A stretch of DNA of 64,000 nt from Schaalia turicensis ACS-279-V-Col4 (GCF_000296505.1 NZ_JH815209.1:66908-130907), one strand, 5' to 3'. Shown: positions 21,133 through 30,303, counted from the stretch's first letter. Program-made: numbers and translations. Notes: generated by a model not told the origin, from the letters alone.

Positions 21133-22109
21133 TGGGAGCACGATCTACTGACGCGCTTGTTCGCCTGCTCGCGATTCGTGATTGGCTTGCAACGAATGCA
21201 TATTTCGAACCTGTGCCACTCGACGATGTGGTCCGCCAGTTTGGTGGAACGCGAGACAAGATGCTTCGCGATTTGAATACCCTGTCAGTAGCTGATGATG
21301 ACACGTTCGATTTCGACGGTCGTTTCTGGGTTGATATTGATCTTCTTAACGACTCAGGTCTTGTCCAGCTGATGTCGCATATTGACGCCAATCAGCTACC
21401 GGGCCTTACTCCAAGCGAAGCGTTGGCGATTCGTATCGGTCTTGAGTCTCTGTCGAGTGTTCTTTCCCGAGACCTCGTCGAGCGTATTCCCGCCGTTCTG
21501 GACAAGATTGGCCAGCTGGTTGGGGAGCGTGGTGATGAGCAGATTCTGCTTCATCACCGGGATTACCAGTGTCAGAATGCCTTTGCTCTTCTTGACCGTG
21601 CCATCGGGCTTCGCAGACCGGTTGTGTTCACCTATACCTCAGCGAATGGGGCGACTCAGCGTCGTGAAGTGGAACCTCGTGAACTTCATTTGGAAGGAAC
21701 CGGCTGGATGCTTCTTGGCTGGTGCATGATCCACGATGAGTGGAGAACGTTCGCTGTTGACCGGATGAGCGACCTCGAAATCAATATGTCGCGTAAGAAT
21801 GCCCGGCGGAAGTCACCCAATAGACTGCGTGGCAACCAACAACCACTTGAGACACAACAACTGGTTGTTGGCCCCAATGGGCGTTGGGTAGCAGACGAAT
21901 ACCCGCAGGTAATCAGTCGTCAAGTCAACGATAAATTGACCGAACTGTTGATTCCGATCTGGAGCCGACAGTGGCTTTTGACGTTGCTTATTGATATTTC
22001 AGAGTCCCTGGAATCCGCTCCGCAGGACTCGCTCGTGCAAGCGGGTGAAGTTGCGCGTCAGATGAAGGCATCATGGGACGAGGTTCTAGCCAGCGTGGAG
22101 ACATTGTGA
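21132..22109 (+). CDS. pafC: WYL-domain transcriptional regulator PafC
   Basis: 325 residues, a second WYL protein paralogous to PafB. It has an N-terminal HTH (ALVRLLAIRDWLATNAYFEP), a linker and a WYL domain around 160-230 (RRPVVFTYTSANGATQRREVE). Start ATG 21132 overlaps the pafB stop (TGATG), and the stop overlaps the GTG of helY by four bases. The pair probably forms a PafBC activator of DNA-damage genes, an inference from the mycobacterial orthologues. Confidence 0.87.
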   Translation: MGARSTDALVRLLAIRDWLATNAYFEPVPLDDVVRQFGGTRDKMLRDLNTLSVADDDTFDFDGRFWVDIDLLNDSGLVQLMSHIDANQLPGLTPSEALAIRIGLESLSSVLSRDLVERIPAVLDKIGQLVGERGDEQILLHHRDYQCQNAFALLDRAIGLRRPVVFTYTSANGATQRREVEPRELHLEGTGWMLLGWCMIHDEWRTFAVDRMSDLEINMSRKNARRKSPNRLRGNQQPLETQQLVVGPNGRWVADEYPQVISRQVNDKLTELLIPIWSRQWLLTLLIDISESLESAPQDSLVQAGEVARQMKASWDEVLASVETL

Positions 22110-24874
22110 GCCCAAAAAGAAGGCGTCAGGCAAGCAAAGCTTCCGGGGAACCACAGCCTGTTGAGCAACTGAGTCCGGCCCAGCGAATGCAGGCGTTTAA
22201 GAAGGATCAGCACATCCAACGATCCATGCGTTACGCATGGTGCGAGACCCTCGGTTTTCAGGCTGATGATTTCCAGATCGAAGCGATGGATGCTCTCGAA
22301 GCTGGACAGTCAGTCTTAGTTGCTGCTCCAACTGGTGCTGGTAAGACGGTTGTGGGTGAATTCGCGACGTACCTTGCTCTCCAGAAGGGAAAAAGAAGCT
22401 TTTATACGACTCCGATTAAGGCGTTATCTAATCAGAAGTTTTCGGATCTACGTCGTCGCTTCGGTGAAGACACTGTTGGTCTTTTGACCGGTGATACGTC
22501 GATCAACTCTCACGCGCCAATCGTTGTGATGACGACTGAGGTTCTTCGGAACATGATTTATGCGGGCGCGGATCTATCGGATCTTGATTCGGTTGTGCTC
22601 GACGAGGTGCACTACCTAGCGGATCGCTTCCGTGGCCCCGTGTGGGAAGAAGTGATTATCCATCTTCCCGCTGAGCAAAAGATTGTCGCTCTATCGGCAA
22701 CCGTTTCGAACGCTGAGGAATTCGGTACGTGGATCGGTCATGTTCGTGGAGGATGCCGGGTTGTTGTTTCCGAGCATCGTCCTGTCCCGCTGTATCAGCA
22801 CATGTTGGTCGGGCGACATCTCTATGACTTGTATTCGCCATCGAAGAAGGGCGAGTCAACGCGAATCAACCCGGAGCTACGTTCGGCTATCGGTCCGTCG
22901 ATTCCTGGGAGAACGGGGCGAGGTGGAAGGAATTGGCATGAAACTGCTCGTGTCAGACCTCCACGCGAGTCGCGTCCGTCGACTTTGATTGAGCTGGATC
23001 GAGCTGGCCTATTACCGACGATCACGTTTGTTTTTTCTCGGGCAGGGTGTGAAGACGCTGTCACCCAGGTTGTTCACGCGGGAATTTGGCTGACCAATAA
23101 AGAAGAGCAGAAGCAGATTGCGACAGCGGTTGATGAGGTAAAAACTCAGGTTGGTGCACAAGACTGTCATGTCTTAGGGATTAATGCGTGGGGTGAGGCA
23201 CTAGAACGTGGAATCGCAGCGCATCACGCGGGTCTTCTTCCCATTCAGAAAGAGACAGTAGAAAATCTCTTCACGCGCGGTTTGATCAAAATGGTGTATG
23301 CGACTGAGACGCTTGCTCTAGGCATCAATATGCCGGCTCGCAGTGTCGTCATCGAGTCGTTGCGCAAATGGAATGGAGCTGCCCACGTTCAGCTGACACC
23401 GGGGGAGTACACCCAATTGTCGGGTCGTGCTGGTAGGCGTGGCATCGATACCGAGGGACATGCAATTGTTCTTCACCGTGGCCAGGTTGCTCCTGAAGAG
23501 GTTAATGCTCTTGCCTCTAAACGAACATACCCGCTGATCAGTGCTTTCACTCCGACCTACAACATGGTTGTGAACCTGCTTCACCATTCGTCGCGGGCTG
23601 CCACGCGTGATGTGCTTGAAACATCGTTCGCTCAGTTCCAAGCCGATGGCGGGGTCGTTGAACTTGCACAGCATGCCCGTGCGCTCGCACGCCAGCGTGC
23701 CAAGTTCGAGCAGGATATGGAATGTGATCGCGGAGATGCGCGCGAGTATTTTGCGCTTCGTGACGATCTTGTTCTTGCCCAGAAGTCCGAATCTAAGCTG
23801 AGGGCTGCCGAAAAACGCAGTGCAAATCGTGTGGCGTTGGCGACCTGTCAGCCAGGAACAATCATTCGTTATGGATCTGGTCGTCGTAGCCTGTACGCGG
23901 TGGTTGCGTTCCATTCCGACACTGCTATCGGGCACGTTTCTACAACGGTGATTGGCACGGATGGGAAGTTCCATTCGCTGTCAGCTAAAGATGTCTCATC
24001 TTCTTTCGCTGTTGTGGGGTCGATGAAGATTGCCGGCGGATCTGCGGTGCGTCGGAATAAAGAACGAATGAAAATCGCTGATGAACTCAAGCGCCGTATT
24101 CGGGCGAAATCTCTTGAGATTCCGCTTGATACGCCGGACTTTGATGCGACCAAGAGCGCCCAGATCGAGAAGCAACTGAAGGCTCATCCTGTTCATCAGT
24201 GTCCTGAACGTGAACACCATGCGCGTGCAGGGCATCAGTGGGCCCGAATTAATCGCGAGTTGCGCACGGTGAACGAACGCATTGACTCTCGAACACATTC
24301 CGTTGCCCATAAGTTCGACCGAGTATGCCAGGTTTTGGAGGAGCTAGGCTTTCTTGACGGCGATACTGTGACCGACCAGGGTGAACGTCTACGTCATATC
24401 TTTGGCGAGCGCGACATCATCGTCATGGAGTGTTTGCGAAGCGGAGCGTGGAGCGGATTGGATGACGCGGAATTGGCTGCGATCGTGTCGACGTGTGTGT
24501 TTGAGTCGCGTCGTGAAGATGGTGCGCGTCCTGCACTCCCGGTTGGTCTTTCAAAGAATTTGACGCGCGCACTCAAGGCAACACTTCAGGCAAGTGCGAA
24601 GGTCGCAGATGTTGAGAAGCGAGCCGGACTTGAACCGACAACTGAGCCTGATTCGGGAATGATGGAAGCGTGTCTGGCGTGGGCTCATGGGGCATCGTTG
24701 GGAACCTCGCTCGATGGCGAAGAGATGCTCGGTGGTGACTTCGTTCGTTGGATTCGTCAGGTCATGGATCTGTTGGATCAGCTGCGTCATGACACTGACG
24801 AAGCGATGGCGTCGCAGGCGAAGCGTGCCCGACACCAACTTGTTCACGGCGTAGTAGCGTGGTCGGTGTTATGA
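22106..24874 (+). CDS. helY: Ski2/Mtr4-like DEAD/DEAH-box helicase HelY
   Basis: 922-residue superfamily 2 helicase. Motif I is AAPTGAGKT near residue 73-81, motif Ia YTTPIKALSNQKF, motif II DEVH (VVLDEVHYLADRFRGP), motif III ALSATV, and motif VI QLSGRAGRRGID. A C-terminal DSHCT-like domain covers roughly 720-922. Orthologues are actinobacterial relatives of RNA-exosome helicases. GTG 22106 overlaps the pafC stop; the longer frame from 22073 lies in pafC. The stop overlaps lnt (ATGA). Confidence 0.93.
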   Translation: MSPKRRRQASKASGEPQPVEQLSPAQRMQAFKKDQHIQRSMRYAWCETLGFQADDFQIEAMDALEAGQSVLVAAPTGAGKTVVGEFATYLALQKGKRSFYTTPIKALSNQKFSDLRRRFGEDTVGLLTGDTSINSHAPIVVMTTEVLRNMIYAGADLSDLDSVVLDEVHYLADRFRGPVWEEVIIHLPAEQKIVALSATVSNAEEFGTWIGHVRGGCRVVVSEHRPVPLYQHMLVGRHLYDLYSPSKKGESTRINPELRSAIGPSIPGRTGRGGRNWHETARVRPPRESRPSTLIELDRAGLLPTITFVFSRAGCEDAVTQVVHAGIWLTNKEEQKQIATAVDEVKTQVGAQDCHVLGINAWGEALERGIAAHHAGLLPIQKETVENLFTRGLIKMVYATETLALGINMPARSVVIESLRKWNGAAHVQLTPGEYTQLSGRAGRRGIDTEGHAIVLHRGQVAPEEVNALASKRTYPLISAFTPTYNMVVNLLHHSSRAATRDVLETSFAQFQADGGVVELAQHARALARQRAKFEQDMECDRGDAREYFALRDDLVLAQKSESKLRAAEKRSANRVALATCQPGTIIRYGSGRRSLYAVVAFHSDTAIGHVSTTVIGTDGKFHSLSAKDVSSSFAVVGSMKIAGGSAVRRNKERMKIADELKRRIRAKSLEIPLDTPDFDATKSAQIEKQLKAHPVHQCPEREHHARAGHQWARINRELRTVNERIDSRTHSVAHKFDRVCQVLEELGFLDGDTVTDQGERLRHIFGERDIIVMECLRSGAWSGLDDAELAAIVSTCVFESRREDGARPALPVGLSKNLTRALKATLQASAKVADVEKRAGLEPTTEPDSGMMEACLAWAHGASLGTSLDGEEMLGGDFVRWIRQVMDLLDQLRHDTDEAMASQAKRARHQLVHGVVAWSVL

Positions 24875-26445
24875 AAAATACTTCTTTGATTGTTGATGTT
24901 TTTCTCAGCGCCCTTGCAGGCGTGGGAATGTGGGCAGCCTTCCCGTCCCTGTCGTTATGGTGGCTGATCTTTCCGTCTCTTGCTCTCTATTTTTCACGTG
25001 TGGATCATTCGACTCTTTCACGCGGACTGCTGAACACCGTTGTTTTTGGTTTTTCCTGGTGGCTTCCTCTGATTCACTGGGTGACGCTGGCGACCGGAGG
25101 ATATTTACCGTGGGCCGCTCTTGCTACGACTCAGGTGATTGCGTTGTGCCTGTGGGCAGTGATCGCGCGTCTGTCACAGTCGATTCCAGTGGTGAATTCT
25201 CCGTTGGGACAGCCTTGTGTCTATGCATTGACGTGGGTGGGTGTCGAGCAGCTTCGTAGTCACTATCCCTGGACTGGTTTTCCGTGGGGAAATGTCGCGA
25301 TGCCACAGGTTGATTCACCACTTGGTCACCTTGCCCCGTGGGGTGGGGAAGTGGTGGTGTCATTTGTGAGCGTTGCCCTCGCAGTTGCGCTTCGGAGAGT
25401 GTTCTATTTCCGCTCAGATTTGGGCGATGAGCATTGGTTCACGAGGCCGGCTCTGCTTGTTGGAAGTCTCGGCGTATTTTTTGCCGCGTGGATGATTCCG
25501 CTTCCTTTGTCGCAAGAGGCGGGCACGATTCGTGTGGGAGTTGTTCAGGGAGACGTTGAACTACCGGGAGCACACACCTTTGCTATCGAAGGTAAGGTCA
25601 CAACGAACAATTCTGCGATGACTCAGGAGCTTGTGGCTCAGTCTGATCCTGTCGATCTGCTGATCTGGGGAGAAACCGGCGCCGATCGTGACCCGAGAGA
25701 ATCCGGTTTGGTTGCCCAGCTTGTTGATTCTTCGGCCACGTTGGCTCATGCGCCGTTGCTCTTCGGTTTCGCGAACGTTAAAGATGACAAGCGTTGGAAT
25801 TGGTTGGGCGTCTGGTACGAGTCCGAGGGACTCGATGAAGAAAGCCTCTATGCTAAGCAAAAGCCTGTTCCTTTTGGAGAATTCATTCCTTTCCGTTCGC
25901 TGATTTCGAAGCTTGCTACCCAGGCTGCTCAGATCAATATGGACATGGCTGCCGCTGATAATCTTGCATTAATGAATGTTCATCTCCATGATTCGCGGAC
26001 GATTCCGATCGCTGTAGGGATTTGTTTTGAATCCGCTTACCCGGCGGTGATTGGTCCTGGTGTTATGGCAGGTGGACAGCTCATTGTCACTCCGTCGAAT
26101 AACTATCATTTCCAATCTTCGTCGGAGTCTGCCCAGCAAAATCAGCTTCTGCGTTTGAGAGCAATGGAGTATTCGCGTTCAGCGATCCAAGCGTCGACTA
26201 CCGGAATGTCGTCAGTGATTTTGCCGGATGGTCGTATGAAGGCGACAACCGATCCTCACAGTGCTGCGTGGCTTGCTGACTCGGTGCCTCTGAGGACGTC
26301 GATGACGAAGACTGCTGAGTTGGGGGAGTTGCCCGCTCAGATGGTTATGGGAGCAACGGGTGTGTACGGCGTTTTTGCTTTGCTCTATGCGTCGATTCAG
26401 GCTGTGGTGAACTGGAACTCTCTAAGGCGTCAAAATAGGATCTGA
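24871..26445 (+). CDS. lnt: Apolipoprotein N-acyltransferase
   Basis: Transfers an acyl chain to the N-terminal cysteine of lipoproteins. The 524-residue protein has six or more N-terminal membrane helices (about 1-205), a nitrilase-like extracytoplasmic domain (about 220-470) and a final helix near 490. The catalytic triad is visible: E268 in WGETGAD, K329 in YAKQKPVPFGEF, C385 in GICFES. ATG 24871 overlaps the helY stop. A target in the window is the RibY lipoprotein. Confidence 0.95.
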   Translation: MKNTSLIVDVFLSALAGVGMWAAFPSLSLWWLIFPSLALYFSRVDHSTLSRGLLNTVVFGFSWWLPLIHWVTLATGGYLPWAALATTQVIALCLWAVIARLSQSIPVVNSPLGQPCVYALTWVGVEQLRSHYPWTGFPWGNVAMPQVDSPLGHLAPWGGEVVVSFVSVALAVALRRVFYFRSDLGDEHWFTRPALLVGSLGVFFAAWMIPLPLSQEAGTIRVGVVQGDVELPGAHTFAIEGKVTTNNSAMTQELVAQSDPVDLLIWGETGADRDPRESGLVAQLVDSSATLAHAPLLFGFANVKDDKRWNWLGVWYESEGLDEESLYAKQKPVPFGEFIPFRSLISKLATQAAQINMDMAAADNLALMNVHLHDSRTIPIAVGICFESAYPAVIGPGVMAGGQLIVTPSNNYHFQSSSESAQQNQLLRLRAMEYSRSAIQASTTGMSSVILPDGRMKATTDPHSAAWLADSVPLRTSMTKTAELGELPAQMVMGATGVYGVFALLYASIQAVVNWNSLRRQNRI

Positions 26446-26503
26446 CCTGCATAAATATGCTTTAAATTGTGCGTGAAACGTTCGATAGAGGGTATTATTA
26501 TGT

Positions 26504-26543
26504 CAGATACTCCTCGCTTCGCTCAGGAAGTCAGGAGTATCTG
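26504..26543. terminator. Inverted repeat between convergent lnt and rbpA
   Basis: Eleven-base perfect arms, CAGATACTCCT (26504-26514) and AGGAGTATCTG (26533-26543), lie in the 136-base gap between lnt and rbpA. Position suggests a shared terminator, but the U-tract is poor (GAGGCTTTATT on the plus strand), so this is not certain. Confidence 0.45.
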
Positions 26544-26581
26544 GAGGCTTTATTGAGTTGAGCAAGCCAAGCCCAGGGGTG

Positions 26582-26947
26582 TCAGCCCTTACGATAGTGA
26601 CCTTCGGGCTGAAGGCGCCCTTCGCGGTATGCGGTGAGCTGTTCGTTAAGGACAACTTCAAGTTCTTCAAGACTGCGGCGCTCGCGAAGCATATCCCAGT
26701 GGGTGCGAACAGCCTTGGCGGGCTTTGTTTCTTCATCTTCTGGCGCATCGCCAATCAGTTCAGCAGAACTACCGCAACGGCATTCCCAAGTTGCTGGCGG
26801 AGTTGCTTCGCTAGCAAGAGGAACCTCGAACTCGTGACCGTTCGGGCAGACGTACGAAACGGTGTAGCGTTCGGCAAAGACGACACCGTCTTCAGACTCC
26901 ATAGACTTTGCGCCGATCTGCATTCCTCGGAGCGCGCGATCTGCCAT
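26582..26947 (-). CDS. rbpA: RNA polymerase-binding protein RbpA
   Basis: Actinobacterial transcription activator that binds RNA polymerase and the principal sigma factor and stabilises open promoter complexes. The 121-residue protein has a short N-terminal tail, the zinc-ribbon-like core with VSYVCPNGHEFEVP and TWECRCGSSAE (C34, H38, C56, C58), a basic linker, and the C-terminal sigma-interacting helix HWDMLRERRSLEELEVVL. AAGGAGATCACC precedes the ATG. The gene is transcribed alone. Confidence 0.96.
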   Translation of the reverse strand: MADRALRGMQIGAKSMESEDGVVFAERYTVSYVCPNGHEFEVPLASEATPPATWECRCGSSAELIGDAPEDEETKPAKAVRTHWDMLRERRSLEELEVVLNEQLTAYREGRLQPEGHYRKG

Positions 26948-27045
26948 GGTGATCTCCTTAAGGTCATTGAAGCTAGCACTCTATTTTAGCGGAGATATCA
27001 GCATTTGCATTACTAGCGGATCTCTCGCACACAAAGCTGAAGCCG

Positions 27046-27059
27046 ATAATGTACATTAT
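27046..27059. promoter_or_regulatory. 14-base perfect palindrome upstream of rbpA and the PAP2 gene
   Basis: ATAATGTACATTAT at 27046-27059 is a perfect palindrome in the 263-base divergent gap between rbpA (minus) and the PAP2-like gene (plus). Its form is that of a dimeric repressor operator; the cognate regulator is unknown. Nothing else coding is seen in this gap. Confidence 0.35.
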
Positions 27060-27210
27060 GTCAGAATTGTTGGGGTTTTGATCCATCTTCAATTCCATGC
27101 ACTCCTCTCACAAATGGTTGCCAACACCACGATGAATCCACCGTGCAACCGGAAGAAAAGTAGACAACGATAGGTAAGGACATCTATGGAATGCGAAAGG
27201 AAGGGATGAC

Positions 27211-27990
27211 ATGAGTGTTGCACTGAAAACCGATCAGCGGACCGCCGTTTCTGGCGCTTCAGCGAATGTCCGAAAACCCCTCCCTGAAATTGCTCTTGTC
27301 GGAACCTGTGCTCTGCTCTATTCGCTGATGTGCGCCATTGCGCCCGTTACGCGAGTTGCTGCAGTTCGGCATGCACGTCAGATTCTGCGCCTCGAAAACT
27401 ATCTCGGGATCAACGTCGAACTCGCGCTCAACACATGGCTCTCCCACCACCCGTGGCTCGCCAATGTTTCAGCGGTTTTCTATTCCGTTTCATTCTTTGC
27501 CGTGACATTCACAGCCTTGGCCATCGTGTGGGTGAAACGCCCAGACCGCTACGATTTCGTTCGCAACTCACTCTTCGTGATGACTGGTGGCGCAATGATC
27601 ACCTATTGGGTGTATCCCCTGGCTCCTCCGCGATTCTTTCCCTCACTGGGGTACGTCGATGCCGTAGCTACCCAATCAACGCTTGGCTCTGGATACTCGA
27701 CTGCCTTTTCTTATTTGGCGAACTCGTATGCTGCGATGCCATCCATGCACACGGGCTGGGCTGTATGGAGTGCCATTGTTCTAGGTACATTTGTCTTTAA
27801 GAGCTGGCGAGCCCGAGCAATTCTTGCCCTGCATCCCCTCTACACAATCTGGGTAATCCTTGCGACCGCCAATCACTACGTGCTGGACGCAGTGGGTGGC
27901 ATTGTGTTCTGCTTACTTGGTTTCCTTCTGGCCAACCTCATCATTACTCGAGTATCACAGCGTCAATCACTTGAAGCCCGAGGTGTCTGA
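27211..27990 (+). CDS. PAP2-superfamily membrane phosphatase/transferase (Aur1/Ipt1-like)
   Basis: 259-residue membrane protein with about six helices. It carries the PAP2-type motifs of the Aur1-like branch: YPLAPPRFFP, then AAMPSMHTGWAVW with the His nucleophile, then ATANHYVLDAVGG with the second His and Asp. Members remove or exchange phosphate on lipids such as phosphatidylinositol-like substrates. ATG 27211 has GGAAGGGA ahead. It is followed 36 bases later by an Hsp70-like gene; no functional link is evident. Confidence 0.85.
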   Translation: MSVALKTDQRTAVSGASANVRKPLPEIALVGTCALLYSLMCAIAPVTRVAAVRHARQILRLENYLGINVELALNTWLSHHPWLANVSAVFYSVSFFAVTFTALAIVWVKRPDRYDFVRNSLFVMTGGAMITYWVYPLAPPRFFPSLGYVDAVATQSTLGSGYSTAFSYLANSYAAMPSMHTGWAVWSAIVLGTFVFKSWRARAILALHPLYTIWVILATANHYVLDAVGGIVFCLLGFLLANLIITRVSQRQSLEARGV

Positions 27991-28026
27991 GCGGGGGCAT
28001 TCGGCCTAGCCGATACTCTTGAACCT

Positions 28027-29535
28027 ATGAAGTTCGGAGTAGATTTTGGCACCACCCGCACAACCGTTGCCCTCGTTGATCGAGGCAACTATCCCCTGAT
28101 CTCATTCATCTCACCCGATGGCGACGCCTTTGACCACGTCCCTTCGGTTGTTGCTCTGGATGACAAAGGCTTGCTCTTTGGCTTTGAAGCTCACGAAGCA
28201 GCTCTCGGAGGCAGCGAACACATCCGATCTTTCAAGCGCCTTCTATCCGACCCTGACGTCACACCTCGGACAACTCTTCGCCTCGGAAACCGCGACTTCC
28301 TGATCATCGATGTTCTTACTCGCTTCCTGGAGTACGTCGCAGGTATGGTGCGAGAGAACTCATCCGCCGTTATCGAAGGCGATGAACCGCTTGAAGCGGT
28401 CATCGGTATCCCCGCGCACGCCTGGTCTGCTCAGCGTTTCATGACCCTTGAAGCATTTAAAGCAGCCGGTTGGCACGTCATCGAAATGATGAACGAGCCC
28501 TCAGCTGCAGGTTTTGAATACACCCACCGCCATGCTTCCAGCTTGAACGCAAAACGCACTCGGGTCCTCGTTTACGACTTGGGCGGTGGCACCTTCGATG
28601 CTTCTCTTGTCGAAGCGGTCGGGCGCGACCACGCTGTCCTCGATTCCGCCGGCGATAATCTACTGGGCGGAGACGACTTCGACATGGTGCTGGCACAGGT
28701 TGCACTTCGCAACGCCAACGTGATGCCCGCTTCTCTGAGTGATATGGAGTGGCAAGCGCTGATCGAAGAATGCCGCGTTGTTAAAGAATCGCTGAACCCC
28801 AACAGTCGCAACGTTGTCGTCACCGTTGGTGACACTCCGATCTCGTTTTCCGTCAAGGACTACTACGAGGCTGCAACTCCGCTTGTTGAACACACACTGG
28901 AGGTCTTAAATTCACTCCTTTCCCCCACAGAAAACGGTGGCGAACGCGTGATTCCAGAGGACGTTGCCGGTCTTTATGTTGTTGGTGGCGCTTCTGAATT
29001 CCCACTAGTCTCGAGGGTGCTCCGTCGTCGATTTGGTCGTCGCGTCCATCGTTCGACTCACAACGCCGGCTCGACGGCTATCGGCCTTGCCATTGCGGCC
29101 GATGAACAGGCCGGATACACCGTGTCAGAATGTCTTGCGCGCGGGCTTGGCGTCTTCCGTGAATACGATTCGGGCGCATCCCTCTCCTTCGACCCGTTAC
29201 TTACCCCCGATGATCGATGGACACCGGGCGAAGACACCCTTGTTGTTCGGCGTTACATGGCTGCCCACAACGTTGGCTACTACCGCTTTGTTGAGTATCG
29301 CAGCGTGGACGAGCAGGGCGTTCCGCGTGGTCAGGTAAGCCCAGCCGGCGAAATCATCATGCCGTTTGATCCTGTGCTACAGGGTGAAGACGTTGACCTG
29401 AAACATGTTTCGGTTGAGCGCACTGACATCGGGCACCTTATCGAGGAACGCTACCGAGTAGATGAGAACGGAATCGTTGACGTTGAAATTGTTGACACTG
29501 AAACCGGTTACACGCGGTCTGCGCACCTGGGCTGA
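28027..29535 (+). CDS. Hsp70-family (DnaK-like) ATPase protein
   Basis: 502 residues with an actin-like ATPase: phosphate-1 motif VDFGTTRTTVALV at the start, phosphate-2 VYDLGGGTFDASLVE near 182, and adenosine motif LYVVGGASEFPLVSRVL near 318. The roughly 130 residues after the ATPase domain are too short for a normal DnaK substrate-binding domain plus lid. Thus it is not dnaK itself but one of the stand-alone Hsp70-like proteins of unknown client range. It is probably co-transcribed with the PAP2-like gene. Confidence 0.85.
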   Translation: MKFGVDFGTTRTTVALVDRGNYPLISFISPDGDAFDHVPSVVALDDKGLLFGFEAHEAALGGSEHIRSFKRLLSDPDVTPRTTLRLGNRDFLIIDVLTRFLEYVAGMVRENSSAVIEGDEPLEAVIGIPAHAWSAQRFMTLEAFKAAGWHVIEMMNEPSAAGFEYTHRHASSLNAKRTRVLVYDLGGGTFDASLVEAVGRDHAVLDSAGDNLLGGDDFDMVLAQVALRNANVMPASLSDMEWQALIEECRVVKESLNPNSRNVVVTVGDTPISFSVKDYYEAATPLVEHTLEVLNSLLSPTENGGERVIPEDVAGLYVVGGASEFPLVSRVLRRRFGRRVHRSTHNAGSTAIGLAIAADEQAGYTVSECLARGLGVFREYDSGASLSFDPLLTPDDRWTPGEDTLVVRRYMAAHNVGYYRFVEYRSVDEQGVPRGQVSPAGEIIMPFDPVLQGEDVDLKHVSVERTDIGHLIEERYRVDENGIVDVEIVDTETGYTRSAHLG

Positions 29536-29558
29536 GCGACAAGCGATCAACGAAAAGA

Positions 29559-29585
29559 GGGGCGGTGATGAATAATCACTGCCCC
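29559..29585 (-). terminator. Terminator between Hsp70-like gene and merR
   Basis: Arms GGGGCGGTGAT (29559-29569) and ATCACTGCCCC (29575-29585) pair with one G-U. On the minus strand the stem is followed by TCTTTTCG, so it terminates the garA-ftsR-merR transcript; it may also stop plus-strand transcription. Confidence 0.75.
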
Positions 29586-29618
29586 CTGACATAGGCGATG
29601 ACCTATGAAAGCAAAGCT

Positions 29619-30173
29619 TTAGGAAATCGAACGGAGCTTACGCTTGCGAAGTTCTGCCAGTTCATCAACGTGGTCGCTCAAATGCTCAATAGGAAGCTCA
29701 GCAAGAGAGCCTTCAACCTCGCGCCACACGCGACCAACGGCAATGCCGAAAACGCCCTGACCACCCTGAAGAAGGTCAATCACCTCATCCGTCGACGTGC
29801 ATTCGTAGACTGACGCGCCGTCACTCATCAACGTGATGGATGCGAGGTCGTCCACTCCCCTGTTCTGGAGTTGCGAAACTGCTTGACGAACCTGCTGAAG
29901 AGAAACGCCGGTATCCAGAAGCTTCTTGACGATCTTCAAAACAAGAATGTCTTTGAACGAGTACAGGCGCTGCGAACCTGAACCTCGTGCGGCACGAACG
30001 GAAGGCTGAAGGAGACCGGTGCGAGCCCAGTAGTCGAGCTGGCGGTAGGTGATGCCAGCAGCTGCACATGCGACGGGACCACGGTATCCGAGGCCTTCAC
30101 CGTCAATGCCTTCAAGGGGATCACCGAAGAGCATCGCTTGGCGCGATTCGGCCTCGTATGGTTCGGCGCTCAC
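29619..30173 (-). CDS. MerR-family transcriptional regulator
   Basis: 184 residues with a MerR-type winged helix near 35-100 (CAAAGITYRQLDYWARTGLL) and a C-terminal effector-like region. It is the second MerR gene conventionally found downstream of ftsR in actinobacteria. I chose GTG 30173 because AGGAG lies five bases before it on the minus strand; ATG 30134 is an alternative. A 25-base palindrome about 90 bases upstream may be its operator. Its regulon is unknown. Confidence 0.88.
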   Translation of the reverse strand: MSAEPYEAESRQAMLFGDPLEGIDGEGLGYRGPVACAAAGITYRQLDYWARTGLLQPSVRAARGSGSQRLYSFKDILVLKIVKKLLDTGVSLQQVRQAVSQLQNRGVDDLASITLMSDGASVYECTSTDEVIDLLQGGQGVFGIAVGRVWREVEGSLAELPIEHLSDHVDELAELRKRKLRSIS

Positions 30174-30264
30174 TAGGACTCCTGCAATAATGAAAGACGT
30201 ATCAGTTGATGGTGATACCACGCTATGCGTTATTGAACGCAAGGTCAATGACACGACCGGCGAG

Positions 30265-30289
30265 CCTCAAGTTCAAGTTGAACTTGAGG
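30265..30289. promoter_or_regulatory. 25-base palindrome between ftsR and merR
   Basis: Twelve-base arms (CCTCAAGTTCAA at 30265-30276, TTGAACTTGAGG at 30278-30289) are perfectly inverted around a single base. It lies just after the ftsR stop and upstream of merR on the minus strand. The outer half-sites CCTCAAG and CTTGAGG recall those of MerR-family operators such as the SoxR box, but the spacer is longer. No U-tract follows on either strand, making a terminator less likely. Confidence 0.6.
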
Positions 30290-30303
30290 GTTGAGATCCC
30301 CTC

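Noticed and set aside
30190..30294. Possible 34-codon plus-strand gene MKDVSVDGDTTLCVIERK
   Set aside because: Lies on the opposite strand across the merR leader and the palindrome; no ribosome-binding site seen and no homologue recognised.
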